Of a stretch of 64,000 bases of DNA, positions 15,783-24,797 are shown one piece after another; position 1 is the first letter of the stretch; each line of letters begins with the position of its first letter. The notes under the pieces are model-generated. The model saw only the letters and a program-made list of their open reading frames with translations. It was not told where the DNA came from and searched no databases. Source of the DNA: Actinoplanes italicus (GTDB lineage: Bacteria > Actinomycetota > Actinomycetes > Mycobacteriales > Micromonosporaceae); assembly GCF_003001815.1 (NCBI RefSeq), contig NZ_PVMZ01000029.1:1-64000 (forward strand), given 5' to 3'. The position numbers and the translations under genes were made by a program.

Positions 15783-16691
15783 TCAACCGGCCAGAGCGTC
15801 CACCAGCCGCCGCGCCGACCCGGCCAGGTTCCACCGCTCGGCGAGCGCGAGCAGCGCGTCCGGGTGGCGGGGCGACGCCGGGAGCGCCGGGTCGAACTCC
15901 GGCAGCGGTACGTCGGTGGCGACCTTGCAGACCGGCAGCGCCTTCGCGAGGTAGTCGCGCGAGGCGGCCAGTTTCGTCCGCACGCCCGGCGCGAAACCGG
16001 CGTCCGGGTCGTCCAGCGCGGCCACGATCTGCTCGACCCCGCCGTACCGCTCGATCAGCCGGGCCGCCGTCTTCTCGCCGACGCCGGCCACACCGGGCAG
16101 CCCGTCGCTCGGGTCGCCGCGCATCGCCGCGAAATCCGCGTACCAGCGCGCCTCGACGCCGTACTTCGCCATGACCAGCGCCTCGTCGGCGTCCTCGAGT
16201 TTCGCCACGCCCCGCCCGCAGTAGAGCAGCCGCGTCCCGCGCGCGTCGTCGACGAGCTGGAACAGGTCACGGTCGCCGGAGACCACCTCGACCGGCGCGG
16301 GCTGCCCGTGGGCCAGCGTGCCGAGCACGTCGTCGGCCTCGTAGTCCTTCACCCCGAACGCCGGGATCCCGATGGCGGCGAGGGTCTCCAGCAGGATCGG
16401 CACCTGCTTCTCCAGCGACGACGGCACCTCCTCGACGTCGCCATGGGCGACCCGGTGCTTCTTGTACGACGGCACGAGCTCCACCCGCCACGCCGGGCGC
16501 CAGTCCGCGTCCAGCGCGCAGACCAGCCGGTCCGGCTTACGGGTGCGGATCAGCTGGGCCAGCATGTCGAGGAACCCGCGGATCGCGTTGACCGGCTCGC
16601 CGGCCGCGGTCTGCGCCGCCTTCTCCGGGATCCCGTGGAACGCGCGGAAGTAGAGGCTGGGGGCGTCAACGGCCAATAGTGGTCGGCTCAC
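15783..16691 (-). CDS. 5'-3' exonuclease / flap endonuclease (PolA N-terminal-like)
   Basis: A 302-residue stand-alone PIN-fold nuclease like the N-terminal domain of DNA polymerase I. It should remove RNA primers or cut 5' flaps. Metal-binding motifs are present: LLAVDAPSLYFRAF, CALDADWRPAWR with SYKKHR, DYEADDVLG, VVSGDRDLFQLV, then the helix-hairpin-helix GDPSDGLPGVAGVGEKTAARLIERYGG. There is no polymerase domain. It begins 9 bp after the MFS gene's stop, so they are likely co-transcribed, perhaps by chance of packing. Confidence 0.94.
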   Translation of the reverse strand: MSRPLLAVDAPSLYFRAFHGIPEKAAQTAAGEPVNAIRGFLDMLAQLIRTRKPDRLVCALDADWRPAWRVELVPSYKKHRVAHGDVEEVPSSLEKQVPILLETLAAIGIPAFGVKDYEADDVLGTLAHGQPAPVEVVSGDRDLFQLVDDARGTRLLYCGRGVAKLEDADEALVMAKYGVEARWYADFAAMRGDPSDGLPGVAGVGEKTAARLIERYGGVEQIVAALDDPDAGFAPGVRTKLAASRDYLAKALPVCKVATDVPLPEFDPALPASPRHPDALLALAERWNLAGSARRLVDALAG

Positions 16692-16700
16692 CGCACCACC

Positions 16701-18044
16701 CTAATCGTCCCGGCCCTCCAAGGCGGCCGCCGCGTCGTCGCGATAGGTGCGCTGGCCGCGGAGGACGATCAGACTGCCAACGACCAAGGGCAACAGCACG
16801 ACGGTGTACGCCCAGCGCAGCGACCCGGTGGTGTCGGAGGCGAGCCCGATCAGCCACGGTCCGAGCGCACCGCCGAGGGTGACCAGCATCTGCAGCACCG
16901 CGAAACCGAGACCGCGCCGGTGTGCCGCGACCACGTCGGCGTTGGCGGCGGTCAGGTTCGCGATGGCCCCCGCGAACCCGGCGTTGGCGAGGGTGAAGCA
17001 GATCGCCTGCGGCACGAGCACGGGCACGCTGACCGCCCCGGCCAGGAAGACCGTGCCGAACAGCAGTGACCAGCCGCCGATCGCGACCCGGTCGTGGTGC
17101 CGCCGATCGCCGAGCCAGCTGCCGGTCAGGATGCCGGCGACGATCCCGACCAGGCCGGCACCGCCGCCGACGGCCGCCGCGGACGCCTCGGCCAGCCCGA
17201 ACTCGCGGGCGTAGAACGACGGCATCCAGAAGAAGAGCCCGCCCAGCCCGAAGAACAGGATGCTCAGGCCGATGATCACCGAGCGGAGGGTGCGGATGCG
17301 CAGCAGCGCCGCCAGCTGTGCCCGCATCGGGACCGTCGCGGCGGTGGCCCGCGGCTCGGCCGCCGGGGTGTCGTCGTACCAGCGGGAGAGCCGGTCGCCG
17401 ACGCCGCGGACCGGTTCCCGGACGGTCAGCACGAGCAACGCGATCACGATGCCGGGCACCGCGACCAGGAAGAAGCCGGTGCGCCAGCCGACGGTCTGCG
17501 CCAGCGCGCCACCGGCGATCACGCCGATCGGCAGGCCCGCGAAGTAGGCCATCCGCTCGTAGCCGTAGGCCCGGGCCCGCCCCGGCCCGGGGTAGAGGTC
17601 GCCGAGCAGGCTGGACGACGGCGGGTTGTAGAGCTGACCGGCCGCCCCGAGCAGCACCCGCACCGCGAACAGTGTCGCGTAGGTGCCGGCCAGGCCGGTG
17701 CCGACGGTCAGCAGCGCCCACACTGCCACGATCGCGGAGATGATCCAGGTGCGCTTGCCGGTGTCGGCTAGCTTGCCGGCCGGCAGCAGCAGCACGATGG
17801 CGGCGATCGCCCCGGCGGTGGCGATGGCGCCGCCCTGGCTGTCGCTGAACCCGAACTCCCGCTGGATCGTCGGCAACGCCCCGGCCAGCAGGTTGTACTC
17901 GATGCGGTCGATGGCGGCGACCAGGGCGATGCAGATCGCCGGCCACCATCCGAACGGCGCTCCCGCGCCGCGCCGGACGGTGACCGGCGGTCGTCCCTCG
18001 TACGCCGTGACCTGTTTGATCCGCTCGGACTCCTCGGCGATCAT
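16701..18044 (-). CDS. MFS transporter
   Basis: A 447-residue inner-membrane transporter with about 12 hydrophobic helices and a central cytosolic loop around residues 205-240. Helix 1 begins WWPAICIALVAAIDRIEYNLLAGALPTIQREFG, and the 2-3 loop carries LLLPAGKLADTGKRTWII, the MFS motif A region. SSSLLGDLYPGPGRARAYGYERMAYFAGLPIGVIAGG is typical of the spinster/sugar-phosphate-like MFS group. The substrate is unknown. The first of three minus-strand genes. Confidence 0.9.
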   Translation of the reverse strand: MIAEESERIKQVTAYEGRPPVTVRRGAGAPFGWWPAICIALVAAIDRIEYNLLAGALPTIQREFGFSDSQGGAIATAGAIAAIVLLLPAGKLADTGKRTWIISAIVAVWALLTVGTGLAGTYATLFAVRVLLGAAGQLYNPPSSSLLGDLYPGPGRARAYGYERMAYFAGLPIGVIAGGALAQTVGWRTGFFLVAVPGIVIALLVLTVREPVRGVGDRLSRWYDDTPAAEPRATAATVPMRAQLAALLRIRTLRSVIIGLSILFFGLGGLFFWMPSFYAREFGLAEASAAAVGGGAGLVGIVAGILTGSWLGDRRHHDRVAIGGWSLLFGTVFLAGAVSVPVLVPQAICFTLANAGFAGAIANLTAANADVVAAHRRGLGFAVLQMLVTLGGALGPWLIGLASDTTGSLRWAYTVVLLPLVVGSLIVLRGQRTYRDDAAAALEGRDD

Positions 18045-18092
18045 GCGGGCACCTTACCTACGAGAAACGCTGTTCCGCTAGTGGAGACAGGG

Positions 18093-20426
18093 CTACTCGT
18101 TGTGCAGCACCCGCGCGATGCTCAGCCGGGCCGCCGACCGAGCCGGCAGCAGCGCCCCCACGATCGCGATCAGCACCCCGCTGACCACCATCAGCAGCAG
18201 CGTCACCGGATCCCAGATCTCCATCACGTAGTCCGGGAAGGTGACCTTCGCGGCCTCCGCGGCGAGCGGCACCACCAGCCGGTGCGCGGCCATCCCGAAC
18301 GGTATGCCGATCAGCCCGCCGATCACGCCGAGCGCCGCCATCGAGGTGATCAGCATGGCGATCACCTGCCGTGGGGTCATCCCGATCGACTTGAGCATGC
18401 CCAGGTCACGGCGGCGGTCCTGGACGTTCAGCGCGACCGTGTTGAGCACCCCCAGCGCGGCGACCATGGCCAGCAGCACGGCCAGCACCGTGGAGAAACC
18501 CGTCACCACCACCGCGACATCCGTGGTGTCGCTGTTGTCCCAGACCGTCAGCCCCGGATCGGCCGCCCGCACCGCCGCCATGTACCCCTCGAGGTCCGCG
18601 CCCTCGGCCAGCTCGACCTGGTAGTAGAACTCGAACGGGTCGCCCTCGCCGAGGTCACGCCAGGAAGCGAACAGCCCGGCCCCGGGACCGGGCAGGCCCT
18701 GCACGGTCTCGCCGACGATCGTCACCGTCGTCCGGACCTCGGCGATCTCCAGGGTGAGCGTGTCGCCGACCTTCAGCCCACGCTTGTTGAGCAGCTCGGC
18801 GGAAGCCACCACCTCGTCCGCCCCGTCCAGCCAGCGGCCCTCCAGCAGCTGCTTCTGATAACCCATGGCAGCCGTGTCACCGCGGATGAAGTTGACGTGC
18901 ACCGGTTCGCTCTGGCCGAGCGCCGGCACGGTGCGGCCGCGGGAGGCGCCGACCTTCGCGGCGCCCGGCGTGCTCCGCAGCAGCGCCTCCACCTCCTGGT
19001 CGGTACGGGTGGAGCTGGTCCGGTCGCGGTTCGGGCCCTCGAACCGCTCCGGGCGGACGCCGACGTCTCCGCCGGCCTCCGCGTCGATCCGGGACACCTC
19101 GAGCAGCGAGTCGGTCAGACCGGCCGTGAACGTCACCGTGGTCACGCCGAGCAGCAGCGACGCCAGGGTCAGTGCGGTCCGGCCGGGCCGGGCGAACGGC
19201 AGGCCCAGCCCGAGGCTGACCGAGCGCGGAAGTCGCGTACCGCCGAGGGCTCTCTGAACGCGCAGACCACGACCGCGTCGCGGCGCGCTGCCCGCGCTGA
19301 TCGCCGCGGCGGCGGAGAGGCGGTGGGCCCGCAGCGCCGGAAGCAGCGCGGCCAGCAGGACCAGCGCGGGCACGCCCAGCAGCCCGGCCACCCACACCCA
19401 CGGCTGCACGCCGGTGTCCTGGCCGTATCCCATGCCCTGGAACGTCTCGTTCAGCAGCGGATTCGCCCCCGCCACACCGAGTGCCGTGCCGAGCACCGCG
19501 CCGGCGGACGCCGGGACGGTGACCATGGTCAGGTAGACGGCGACCACCTGGCGCGGGGTGAACCCGAGCGACTTGAGCACCCCGATGTGCCGGAACCCGG
19601 AGATCACCGCACCGCTCACCACGTTGCCGACGATGATCACCGCGACCAGCAGCCCGAGGATCCCGAACGTGCCGAGGAACGGCAGGTAGACCCCGGCCGT
19701 CTCGGCGGCCTCCTCCTTGACCACGTGGTACGGCTGGGCGGCGAGCAGTGCCCCGCCGGGGAGCCCCGTGGCCACCCCGGTCAGCCGCTGCTGGACCGCC
19801 TCCCTGGTCGACACGTCCCCGGTGAACCGGTAGAGCATCTGAACGGCGGACGGTTTCAGGGCCACCGCCTGCTCCGGAGTCACCCAGCCGTCGGCGGTCG
19901 CGCTCACGCTGTACGCCCACCCGACGACGGTCAGCGGCACACCGTCCGCGGTGACGGTCCTGACCTCACTCATCGGGCCCAGCCGGAACGACGTCTCGTC
20001 CTCCGGGATCGCGGCCAGCACGATCTCGCCCGGAGCCGACACCCACCGGCCGCGCCACAGGTCGAGCCGGTCCACCTCGCCGCCCGGATCCGCCCGGCCG
20101 GTCAGGGCCAGCGGCCCCTGGAACATCGGGCCGTCCGTGCCGGTCCCCTCCACGGTCGCCTGCGCGAACGGCCCGGCCACCGCGGCCACACCGTCGCGCG
20201 CCGCGGTGAGCTGCGCGTCCGTCACCTTCGCCGGGTCGTACGCGGCGACCGCGTGCGGGCCACGCTGCTGCGCGAAGGCCCGATCGAACGGTGCCGACAT
20301 GGCGTCCAGCAGGGCCAGCGACACCACCACGGTGGCCGTGCAGAACAACGCCACCAGCCCGATCACGAACGTCTGCAGCTTCCGCCGGCGCACCGCGGCC
20401 CGGGCGGTCGCCCACACGGCACTCAT
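18093..20426 (-). CDS. ABC transporter permease, FtsX/MacB type (duplicated)
   Basis: A 777-residue permease with two FtsX cores. Helix 1 is near residues 15-40 (FVIGLVALFCTATVVVSLALL). A large extracellular MacB-like domain follows, then a first three-helix FtsX block (GTFGILGLLVAVIIVGNVVSGAVISG with HIGVLKSLGFTPRQVVAVYL). A second domain follows, and a second FtsX block (LAVLLAMVAALGVLNTVALNV, DLGMLKSIGMTPRQVIAMLI). This layout suits export or extraction of lipids, peptides or antibiotics rather than import. The ATG at 20426 overlaps the ATPase stop by 4 bp (ATGA). Confidence 0.92.
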   Translation of the reverse strand: MSAVWATARAAVRRRKLQTFVIGLVALFCTATVVVSLALLDAMSAPFDRAFAQQRGPHAVAAYDPAKVTDAQLTAARDGVAAVAGPFAQATVEGTGTDGPMFQGPLALTGRADPGGEVDRLDLWRGRWVSAPGEIVLAAIPEDETSFRLGPMSEVRTVTADGVPLTVVGWAYSVSATADGWVTPEQAVALKPSAVQMLYRFTGDVSTREAVQQRLTGVATGLPGGALLAAQPYHVVKEEAAETAGVYLPFLGTFGILGLLVAVIIVGNVVSGAVISGFRHIGVLKSLGFTPRQVVAVYLTMVTVPASAGAVLGTALGVAGANPLLNETFQGMGYGQDTGVQPWVWVAGLLGVPALVLLAALLPALRAHRLSAAAAISAGSAPRRGRGLRVQRALGGTRLPRSVSLGLGLPFARPGRTALTLASLLLGVTTVTFTAGLTDSLLEVSRIDAEAGGDVGVRPERFEGPNRDRTSSTRTDQEVEALLRSTPGAAKVGASRGRTVPALGQSEPVHVNFIRGDTAAMGYQKQLLEGRWLDGADEVVASAELLNKRGLKVGDTLTLEIAEVRTTVTIVGETVQGLPGPGAGLFASWRDLGEGDPFEFYYQVELAEGADLEGYMAAVRAADPGLTVWDNSDTTDVAVVVTGFSTVLAVLLAMVAALGVLNTVALNVQDRRRDLGMLKSIGMTPRQVIAMLITSMAALGVIGGLIGIPFGMAAHRLVVPLAAEAAKVTFPDYVMEIWDPVTLLLMVVSGVLIAIVGALLPARSAARLSIARVLHNE

Positions 20427-21112
20427 ACCCGGTCCAGGGTCGACTCGCGGGCGATCCGGCCGTCGGCCAGCTCCACGAGACGGCTGGCGCAGCGGTGCGC
20501 GAGCCGCTCGTCGTGGGTCACGATCAGCAGCGTCTGCCCGATCTGGTTGAGGTCGATGAGCAGGTCCATCACCTGCTCGCCGGCCTTGCTGTCGAGCGCG
20601 CCGGTCGGCTCGTCGGCCAGCAGCAGGGCGGGCCGGTTCATCAGCGCGCGGGCCACCGCGACCCGCTGGCGCTCGCCGCCGGAGAGCGCGGCCGGATAGA
20701 CGTCCCGCCGCCCCGCGATGCCCAGCTCGTCGAAGAGCTCCAGGGCCCGGCGCCGCGCGGTGGCCGCCGACGAACCGGTCAGCTGGGCGGCGAGGGCCAC
20801 GTTGTCCAGGGCGGACAGATCGTCGAGCAGGTTGAAGAACTGGAAGATCATGCCGAGGTGGTGCCGGCGGAACAGCGCCAGCTTCGTCTCGTTCATCAGG
20901 TCCAGGCGCTCGCCGTGCACGTGCACCTCGCCGGCGGTGGGCCGGTCCAGGCCGGCGATCATGTTGAGCAGCGTGGACTTGCCGCACCCGGACGGGCCCA
21001 TCACGGCGACCGCCTCACCCCGGCGGATCGTCAGCGACACCCCGTCCAGTGCGGCCGTCTCGCCGTACTCCTTGCGCACCTCGTCGAGCCGGACCACCGT
21101 CTCTGTCGTCAT
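20423..21112 (-). CDS. ABC transporter ATP-binding protein (MacB/LolD type)
   Basis: A 229-residue ATPase partner of the FtsX permease. Walker A is GPSGCGKSTLL, the Q-loop lies in MIFQFFNLLDDLSALDNV, the signature is LSGGERQRVAVARAL, Walker B is LLLADEPTGALD and the H-loop His is in LLIVTHDE. ADEPTGALDS is characteristic of the LolD/MacB family. The ATG at 21112 begins the conserved MTTETVVRLDEVRKEYGE; no strong ribosome site was seen. It is divergent from a two-component system that probably regulates it. Confidence 0.95.
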   Translation of the reverse strand: MTTETVVRLDEVRKEYGETAALDGVSLTIRRGEAVAVMGPSGCGKSTLLNMIAGLDRPTAGEVHVHGERLDLMNETKLALFRRHHLGMIFQFFNLLDDLSALDNVALAAQLTGSSAATARRRALELFDELGIAGRRDVYPAALSGGERQRVAVARALMNRPALLLADEPTGALDSKAGEQVMDLLIDLNQIGQTLLIVTHDERLAHRCASRLVELADGRIARESTLDRV

Positions 21113-21143
21113 GGGACGGGACGCTACGGACCACCACCCGGGC

Positions 21144-21185
21144 GGGTCATCCACCTCCGGATCCCATCTCACCGCGGGGTCATCC
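21144..21185. promoter_or_regulatory. Direct repeat GGGTCATCC in the ABC/two-component divergent region
   Basis: The 9-mer GGGTCATCC occurs at 21144-21152 and again at 21177-21185. The period of 33 bp is about three helical turns. Both lie in the 142-bp gap between the divergent ABC ATPase and histidine kinase genes. They are plausible binding sites for the response regulator, which has an NarL/LuxR-type DNA-binding domain. Confidence 0.45.
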
Positions 21186-21254
21186 CCGGGATGTACGCGG
21201 GACCCCGCCCCGGGTTGATGCGGCCCGGTGCGCCGCCGTGACAGGGTGTCGGAC

Positions 21255-22079
21255 ATGGAGACGGTGGCGCTCGTGGTGGCGGTCGCGGTCGCCGTGCCGC
21301 TCGCGGTCGCCGTCGCGCTCGCCGTGGCGCTGCGGCGGGCCCGGCTGCGCCACGAACGCGCGCTGGGGGAGCGCGGCTGGCTGCTGGAACGCGAGCGGGA
21401 GGCCGCCGCGCACGCGGCAGTCGGCGAGGAACGCGCACGGATCGCCCGCGAGCTGCACGACATCGTCAGCCACAACGTCAGCGTCATGATCGTCCAGGCG
21501 GGCGCGGCACGGGAGGTCCTGGCCACGATGCCCGACGAGGCGGGCGCGGCGCTCGCCGCGGTCGAGCGGGCCGGGCGCGACACGATGACCGAGCTGCGGC
21601 ACCTGCTGGGCCTGCTGGCCCCGGCCGCCGACGGCGCCGACGCCGACGACCCGGCCGATCTGGCGCCTCAGCCGACCCTGGCGCGGCTCAGCCCGCTGGT
21701 CGACCGGATCGCGTTCGCCGGGCTGCCGGTCGAGGTGCGGATCTCCGGCGATCCGCGGCCGCTGCCGACCGGCATCGACGTCACGGCGTACCGGATCGTG
21801 CAGGAGGCGCTCACCAACGCCCTCAAGCACGGCTCCGGCGGCAAGGCCGAGGTCACCATCCGCTACGCCGAGCACGCCCTGCGGGTGGAGGTACTGACCA
21901 CCGGCCCGAGCGTGCTCACCGGTGACGCCGTCCCGTCATCGCAGGCCGGTGACGGCGCCGGCCGCGGACTGGCCGGTCTGCGCGAGCGGGTCACCGTCTA
22001 CGGCGGGGACCTGGACGCCCGCCGGCGCCTCGGCGGCGGTTACCGGGTGCGGGCCCGCCTGCCGCTGGACGCCTCATGA
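21255..22079 (+). CDS. Sensor histidine kinase (HisKA_3 family)
   Basis: A 274-residue kinase with a single N-terminal hydrophobic helix (residues 3-26). The HisKA_3 dimerisation helix reads ERARIARELHDIVSHNVSVMIVQ with the phospho-acceptor His68. The HATPase has an N-box VQEALTNALKHG and a G-box GAGRGLAGLRERV. There is no extracellular sensor domain, so it probably senses through its membrane helix or the adjacent ABC transporter, as in other intramembrane-sensing kinases. ATG 21255 is preferred because it starts the helix and has AGGGTG 7 nt upstream. Confidence 0.92.
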   Translation: METVALVVAVAVAVPLAVAVALAVALRRARLRHERALGERGWLLEREREAAAHAAVGEERARIARELHDIVSHNVSVMIVQAGAAREVLATMPDEAGAALAAVERAGRDTMTELRHLLGLLAPAADGADADDPADLAPQPTLARLSPLVDRIAFAGLPVEVRISGDPRPLPTGIDVTAYRIVQEALTNALKHGSGGKAEVTIRYAEHALRVEVLTTGPSVLTGDAVPSSQAGDGAGRGLAGLRERVTVYGGDLDARRRLGGGYRVRARLPLDAS

Positions 22080-22732
22080 CCGGCCCGCGTGTCCTGATCG
22101 TCGACGACCAGGAGCTGATCCGGACCGGGTTCCGGCTGATCCTGACGGCCCGTGGCATCGAGGTCGCCGGGGAGGCCGCCGACGGCGCGGCGGCGGTCGA
22201 GGCGGAGCGGCGCCTGCGCCCGGACGTGATCCTGATGGACATCCGGATGCCCGGCATGGACGGCATCGAGGCGGCCAAGCGGATCCTGGCCCGCTCCGCG
22301 GACTGCCGGATCCTGATGCTGACCACCTTCGACCTGGACCGGTACGTCTACGCCGCGCTCGCCGCCGGGGCCAGCGGCTTCCTGCTCAAGGACGTGACCG
22401 CCGACCACCTGGCCGCCGCGGTCCGGCTGGTCGGCACCGGTGACGCCCTGCTCGCCCCGTCGATCACCCGCCGGCTGGTGCAGCGGTTCGCCGCCGACGG
22501 CGGGACTCCGGCCGTGCACCGCGACCTGTCCGTCCTGACGCCGCGCGAGCTGGAGGTGCTCACCCTGATGGGCCGCGGCCTGTCCAACGCCGAGCTGGCC
22601 GGGTCGCTCACCCTCAGCGAGGCGACCGTGAAGACGCACGTGGCCCGGATCTTCTCGAAACTCGATCTGCGCGACCGCGCCCAGGCGGTCGTCGTGGCCT
22701 ACGAGACCGGCCTTGTCACCCCCAGCGGTTAA
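22076..22732 (+). CDS. NarL/LuxR family response regulator
   Basis: A 218-residue regulator partnered with the preceding kinase; ATGA overlap of start and stop. The receiver domain has the acidic pair IVDDQE (Asp10/11), phospho-acceptor Asp55 in ILMDIRMPGMDG, the Thr of MLTTFD and the Lys of LLKD. The C-terminal LuxR-type helix-turn-helix is LTPRELEVLTLMGRGLSNAELAGSLTLSEATVKTHVARIFSKL. It should activate or repress the divergent ABC operon and possibly itself. Confidence 0.95.
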   Translation: MTGPRVLIVDDQELIRTGFRLILTARGIEVAGEAADGAAAVEAERRLRPDVILMDIRMPGMDGIEAAKRILARSADCRILMLTTFDLDRYVYAALAAGASGFLLKDVTADHLAAAVRLVGTGDALLAPSITRRLVQRFAADGGTPAVHRDLSVLTPRELEVLTLMGRGLSNAELAGSLTLSEATVKTHVARIFSKLDLRDRAQAVVVAYETGLVTPSG

Positions 22733-22745
22733 CGGGCGTTAAGCT
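22729..22745 (+). promoter_or_regulatory. Palindrome TTAACGGGCGTTAA overlapping a leaderless -10 (TAAGCT)
   Basis: TTAACG (22729-22734), GG, CGTTAA (22737-22742) is a perfect 6-2-6 inverted repeat that spans the response regulator's stop codon. It overlaps TAAGCT (22740-22745), a -10 box 6 nt before the dehydrogenase ATG. This looks like a repressor operator for a leaderless promoter. The regulator is not identified. Confidence 0.45.
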
Positions 22746-22751
22746 GCCGGT

Positions 22752-23891
22752 ATGACCGTGGATCGCATGCTTCCCACCCCTGAAGCGCACGACCTGCTCG
22801 ACCTCACCACCGAGATCGCCACCCGCGAACTCGCCGGCAAGGCCGACGACTTCGAGGCGCGCGGCGAGTTCCCCCGCGAGGTCCTGCGGACCCTGGGCCG
22901 CTCCGGGCTGCTCGGACTGCCCTACCCCGAGGCCGACGGTGGCGCGGCCCAGCCGTACGAGGTGTATGTCCAGGTCCTGGAGATCCTGGCGGGGACCTGG
23001 CTGGGCATCGCCGAGGCGGTCAGCGTGCACACCCTGTCCTGTTTCCCGGTCGCCGGGTTCGGCACCGAGAAGCAGCGGGCCATGCTCCCGGACATGCTGG
23101 GCGGGGAACTGCTCGGGGCGTACGCCCTCTCCGAACCGCAGGGCGGCAGTGACGCGGCCGCCCTGACGACCCGCGCGGTCGCCGAAGGCGAGGAATACGT
23201 GGTGACCGGCACGAAGGCCTGGATCACCCACAGCGGCCACGCCGACTTCTACAACATCTTCTGCCGCACCGGCGGCCCGGGCGCCCGCGGCATCTCCTGC
23301 CTGCTCGTCGACGCCGACACCGTCGGCCTGCTGCCGCAGACGCCGGAGAAGCTGATGGGCCTGCGCTCGTCGGCGCCCGCCGCGCTCGTGCTGGACGGCG
23401 CCCGCGTCCCGCGCGAACGCCTGGTCGGCACCGAGAACGAGGGTTTCGCCATCGCCATGAAGGCGCTCGACTCGGGGCGGCTCGGCATCGCCGCGTGCGC
23501 GGTCGGGCTGGCCCAGGCCGCCGTCGACTACGCGACCGGTTACGCGAAGGAGCGCGAGCAGTTCGGCAAGCCGATCGCCCAGTTCCAGGGCATCGGCTTC
23601 ATGCTGGCCGACATGGCCACCCAGGTGTCCGCTGCCCGCGCGCTGCTGCTGCACGCGGCCCGCCTCAAGGACGCCGGACGGCCGTTCTCCATCGAGGCCG
23701 CCAAGGCGAAACTGTTCGCCACCGACGTGGCCATGAAGGTCACCACCGACGCGGTGCAGGTTCTCGGCGGCGCCGGGTACGTCTCCGACCACCCGGTGGA
23801 GCGCTGGTTCCGCGAGGCGAAGGTGCTGCAGATCGTCGAGGGCACCAACCAGATCCAGCGACTGGTGATCGCGCGTTCCATGACCGCCTGA
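22752..23891 (+). CDS. Acyl-CoA dehydrogenase
   Basis: A 379-residue flavoenzyme that introduces the alpha-beta double bond in an acyl-CoA and passes electrons to ETF. Signature 1 is AYALSEPQGGSDAAAL, and KAWITHSGHADFYNIF follows in the FAD-binding strand. Signature 2 is AKLFATDVAMKVTTDAVQVLGGAGYVSDHPVERWFREAK. The catalytic base is the Glu of QIVEGTNQIQRLVIAR. Chain length is not readable, but the pattern fits short- or branched-chain acyl-CoA dehydrogenases. It could serve branched amino acid or fatty acid breakdown. Confidence 0.93.
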   Translation: MTVDRMLPTPEAHDLLDLTTEIATRELAGKADDFEARGEFPREVLRTLGRSGLLGLPYPEADGGAAQPYEVYVQVLEILAGTWLGIAEAVSVHTLSCFPVAGFGTEKQRAMLPDMLGGELLGAYALSEPQGGSDAAALTTRAVAEGEEYVVTGTKAWITHSGHADFYNIFCRTGGPGARGISCLLVDADTVGLLPQTPEKLMGLRSSAPAALVLDGARVPRERLVGTENEGFAIAMKALDSGRLGIAACAVGLAQAAVDYATGYAKEREQFGKPIAQFQGIGFMLADMATQVSAARALLLHAARLKDAGRPFSIEAAKAKLFATDVAMKVTTDAVQVLGGAGYVSDHPVERWFREAKVLQIVEGTNQIQRLVIARSMTA

Positions 23892-23929
23892 TCGATCCCT
23901 ATGATCACTGCCGACACGGGGGAGTGGTC

Positions 23930-24751
23930 ATGGGGCAGCGCGGTCGGGTCATCGGGCCCGCGGAGATCGTCGGCATCGCGGTGGTCGCCGTCCTGGTGCT
24001 GGTGGCCGTCGGTCACCGCACCGGATGGACGTGGCCGGGAACGACCGGTGAAGCCGCCACGGCCTCGGAACCGGTGACCGCGGCGGTCTGGCTGCGCGGC
24101 ACGCCGGCCGAGGCCTATCCGCTGGGCGCGGCGGGCATCACCCTGCCCGCCGCGACGGCCGTTCCCGGTTTCAGCGCCGCCGAGGTGGGGTCCGCGCTCG
24201 GCAAGGTCCGCGCCGCGATGATCGCCGGCCGGCTGGACCAGCGGATGCTCACCGGCCACGACATGACGGGGTTCCTCGGACTGCTGGCCCCGGCCGCCCG
24301 CGACCAGACCGCGAAGCACTTCACCGCCCAGCAGCTCACGTCGATCGCCACCAGGATCGACCCGGCCGCGAAGCTCGATCCGGCCGAACAACCGCGGGTC
24401 AGCGGTCGGATGACCGTCGCGGGCACCCGCAGCGACGGGGTCGACCGGCTCCAGATCACCACGAACTTCGTCTGGGTGTACGCGTTCAACGCCGGCAACC
24501 CGCCGGTCGCGGCCGTGCACGACGAGATCCTCTGGGAGGTGCCGAAGGCCGCGAACCTGCGCCCGGACGACCAGGGCCTCTGGGTGCGCCAGGCCGAGTC
24601 GTACTCCGCGTGGATGGACTGCGACGCGTACCGCAAGGGCCTGCTCGCACCGGGTGGCGCGACACCGGTCGCCGGGACGGGCGCGGACGGGGACCCGGAG
24701 GACGTGCTGCGCGCCGATCACGGGTTCGACAAGGTACGCGGCACGTGCTGA
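23930..24751 (+). CDS. Membrane-anchored hypothetical protein
   Basis: A 273-residue protein with one N-terminal membrane helix (EIVGIAVVAVLVLVAVGH, residues 12-29) and a long extracytoplasmic domain. That domain has DMTGFLGLLAPAARDQTAKHF and a beta-rich stretch VDRLQITTNFVWVYAFN, and ends in YSAWMDCDAYRKGLLAPG with Cys pairs. Similar proteins are common in Micromonosporaceae, but I cannot assign a function. ATG 23930 has GGGGGAG 6 nt upstream. It is transcribed in the same direction as the acyl-CoA dehydrogenase, 38 bp after it. Confidence 0.8.
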   Translation: MGQRGRVIGPAEIVGIAVVAVLVLVAVGHRTGWTWPGTTGEAATASEPVTAAVWLRGTPAEAYPLGAAGITLPAATAVPGFSAAEVGSALGKVRAAMIAGRLDQRMLTGHDMTGFLGLLAPAARDQTAKHFTAQQLTSIATRIDPAAKLDPAEQPRVSGRMTVAGTRSDGVDRLQITTNFVWVYAFNAGNPPVAAVHDEILWEVPKAANLRPDDQGLWVRQAESYSAWMDCDAYRKGLLAPGGATPVAGTGADGDPEDVLRADHGFDKVRGTC

Positions 24752-24797
24752 CCGGTCCGCCGCTGGCCCGTACGTGACCGATCGGTAATGTGACGCC

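Noticed and set aside
18081..20699. 872-residue open frame antisense to the FtsX permease
   Set aside because: His/Arg/Gln-rich shadow with no domain; the permease frame has clear helices and FtsX motifs.
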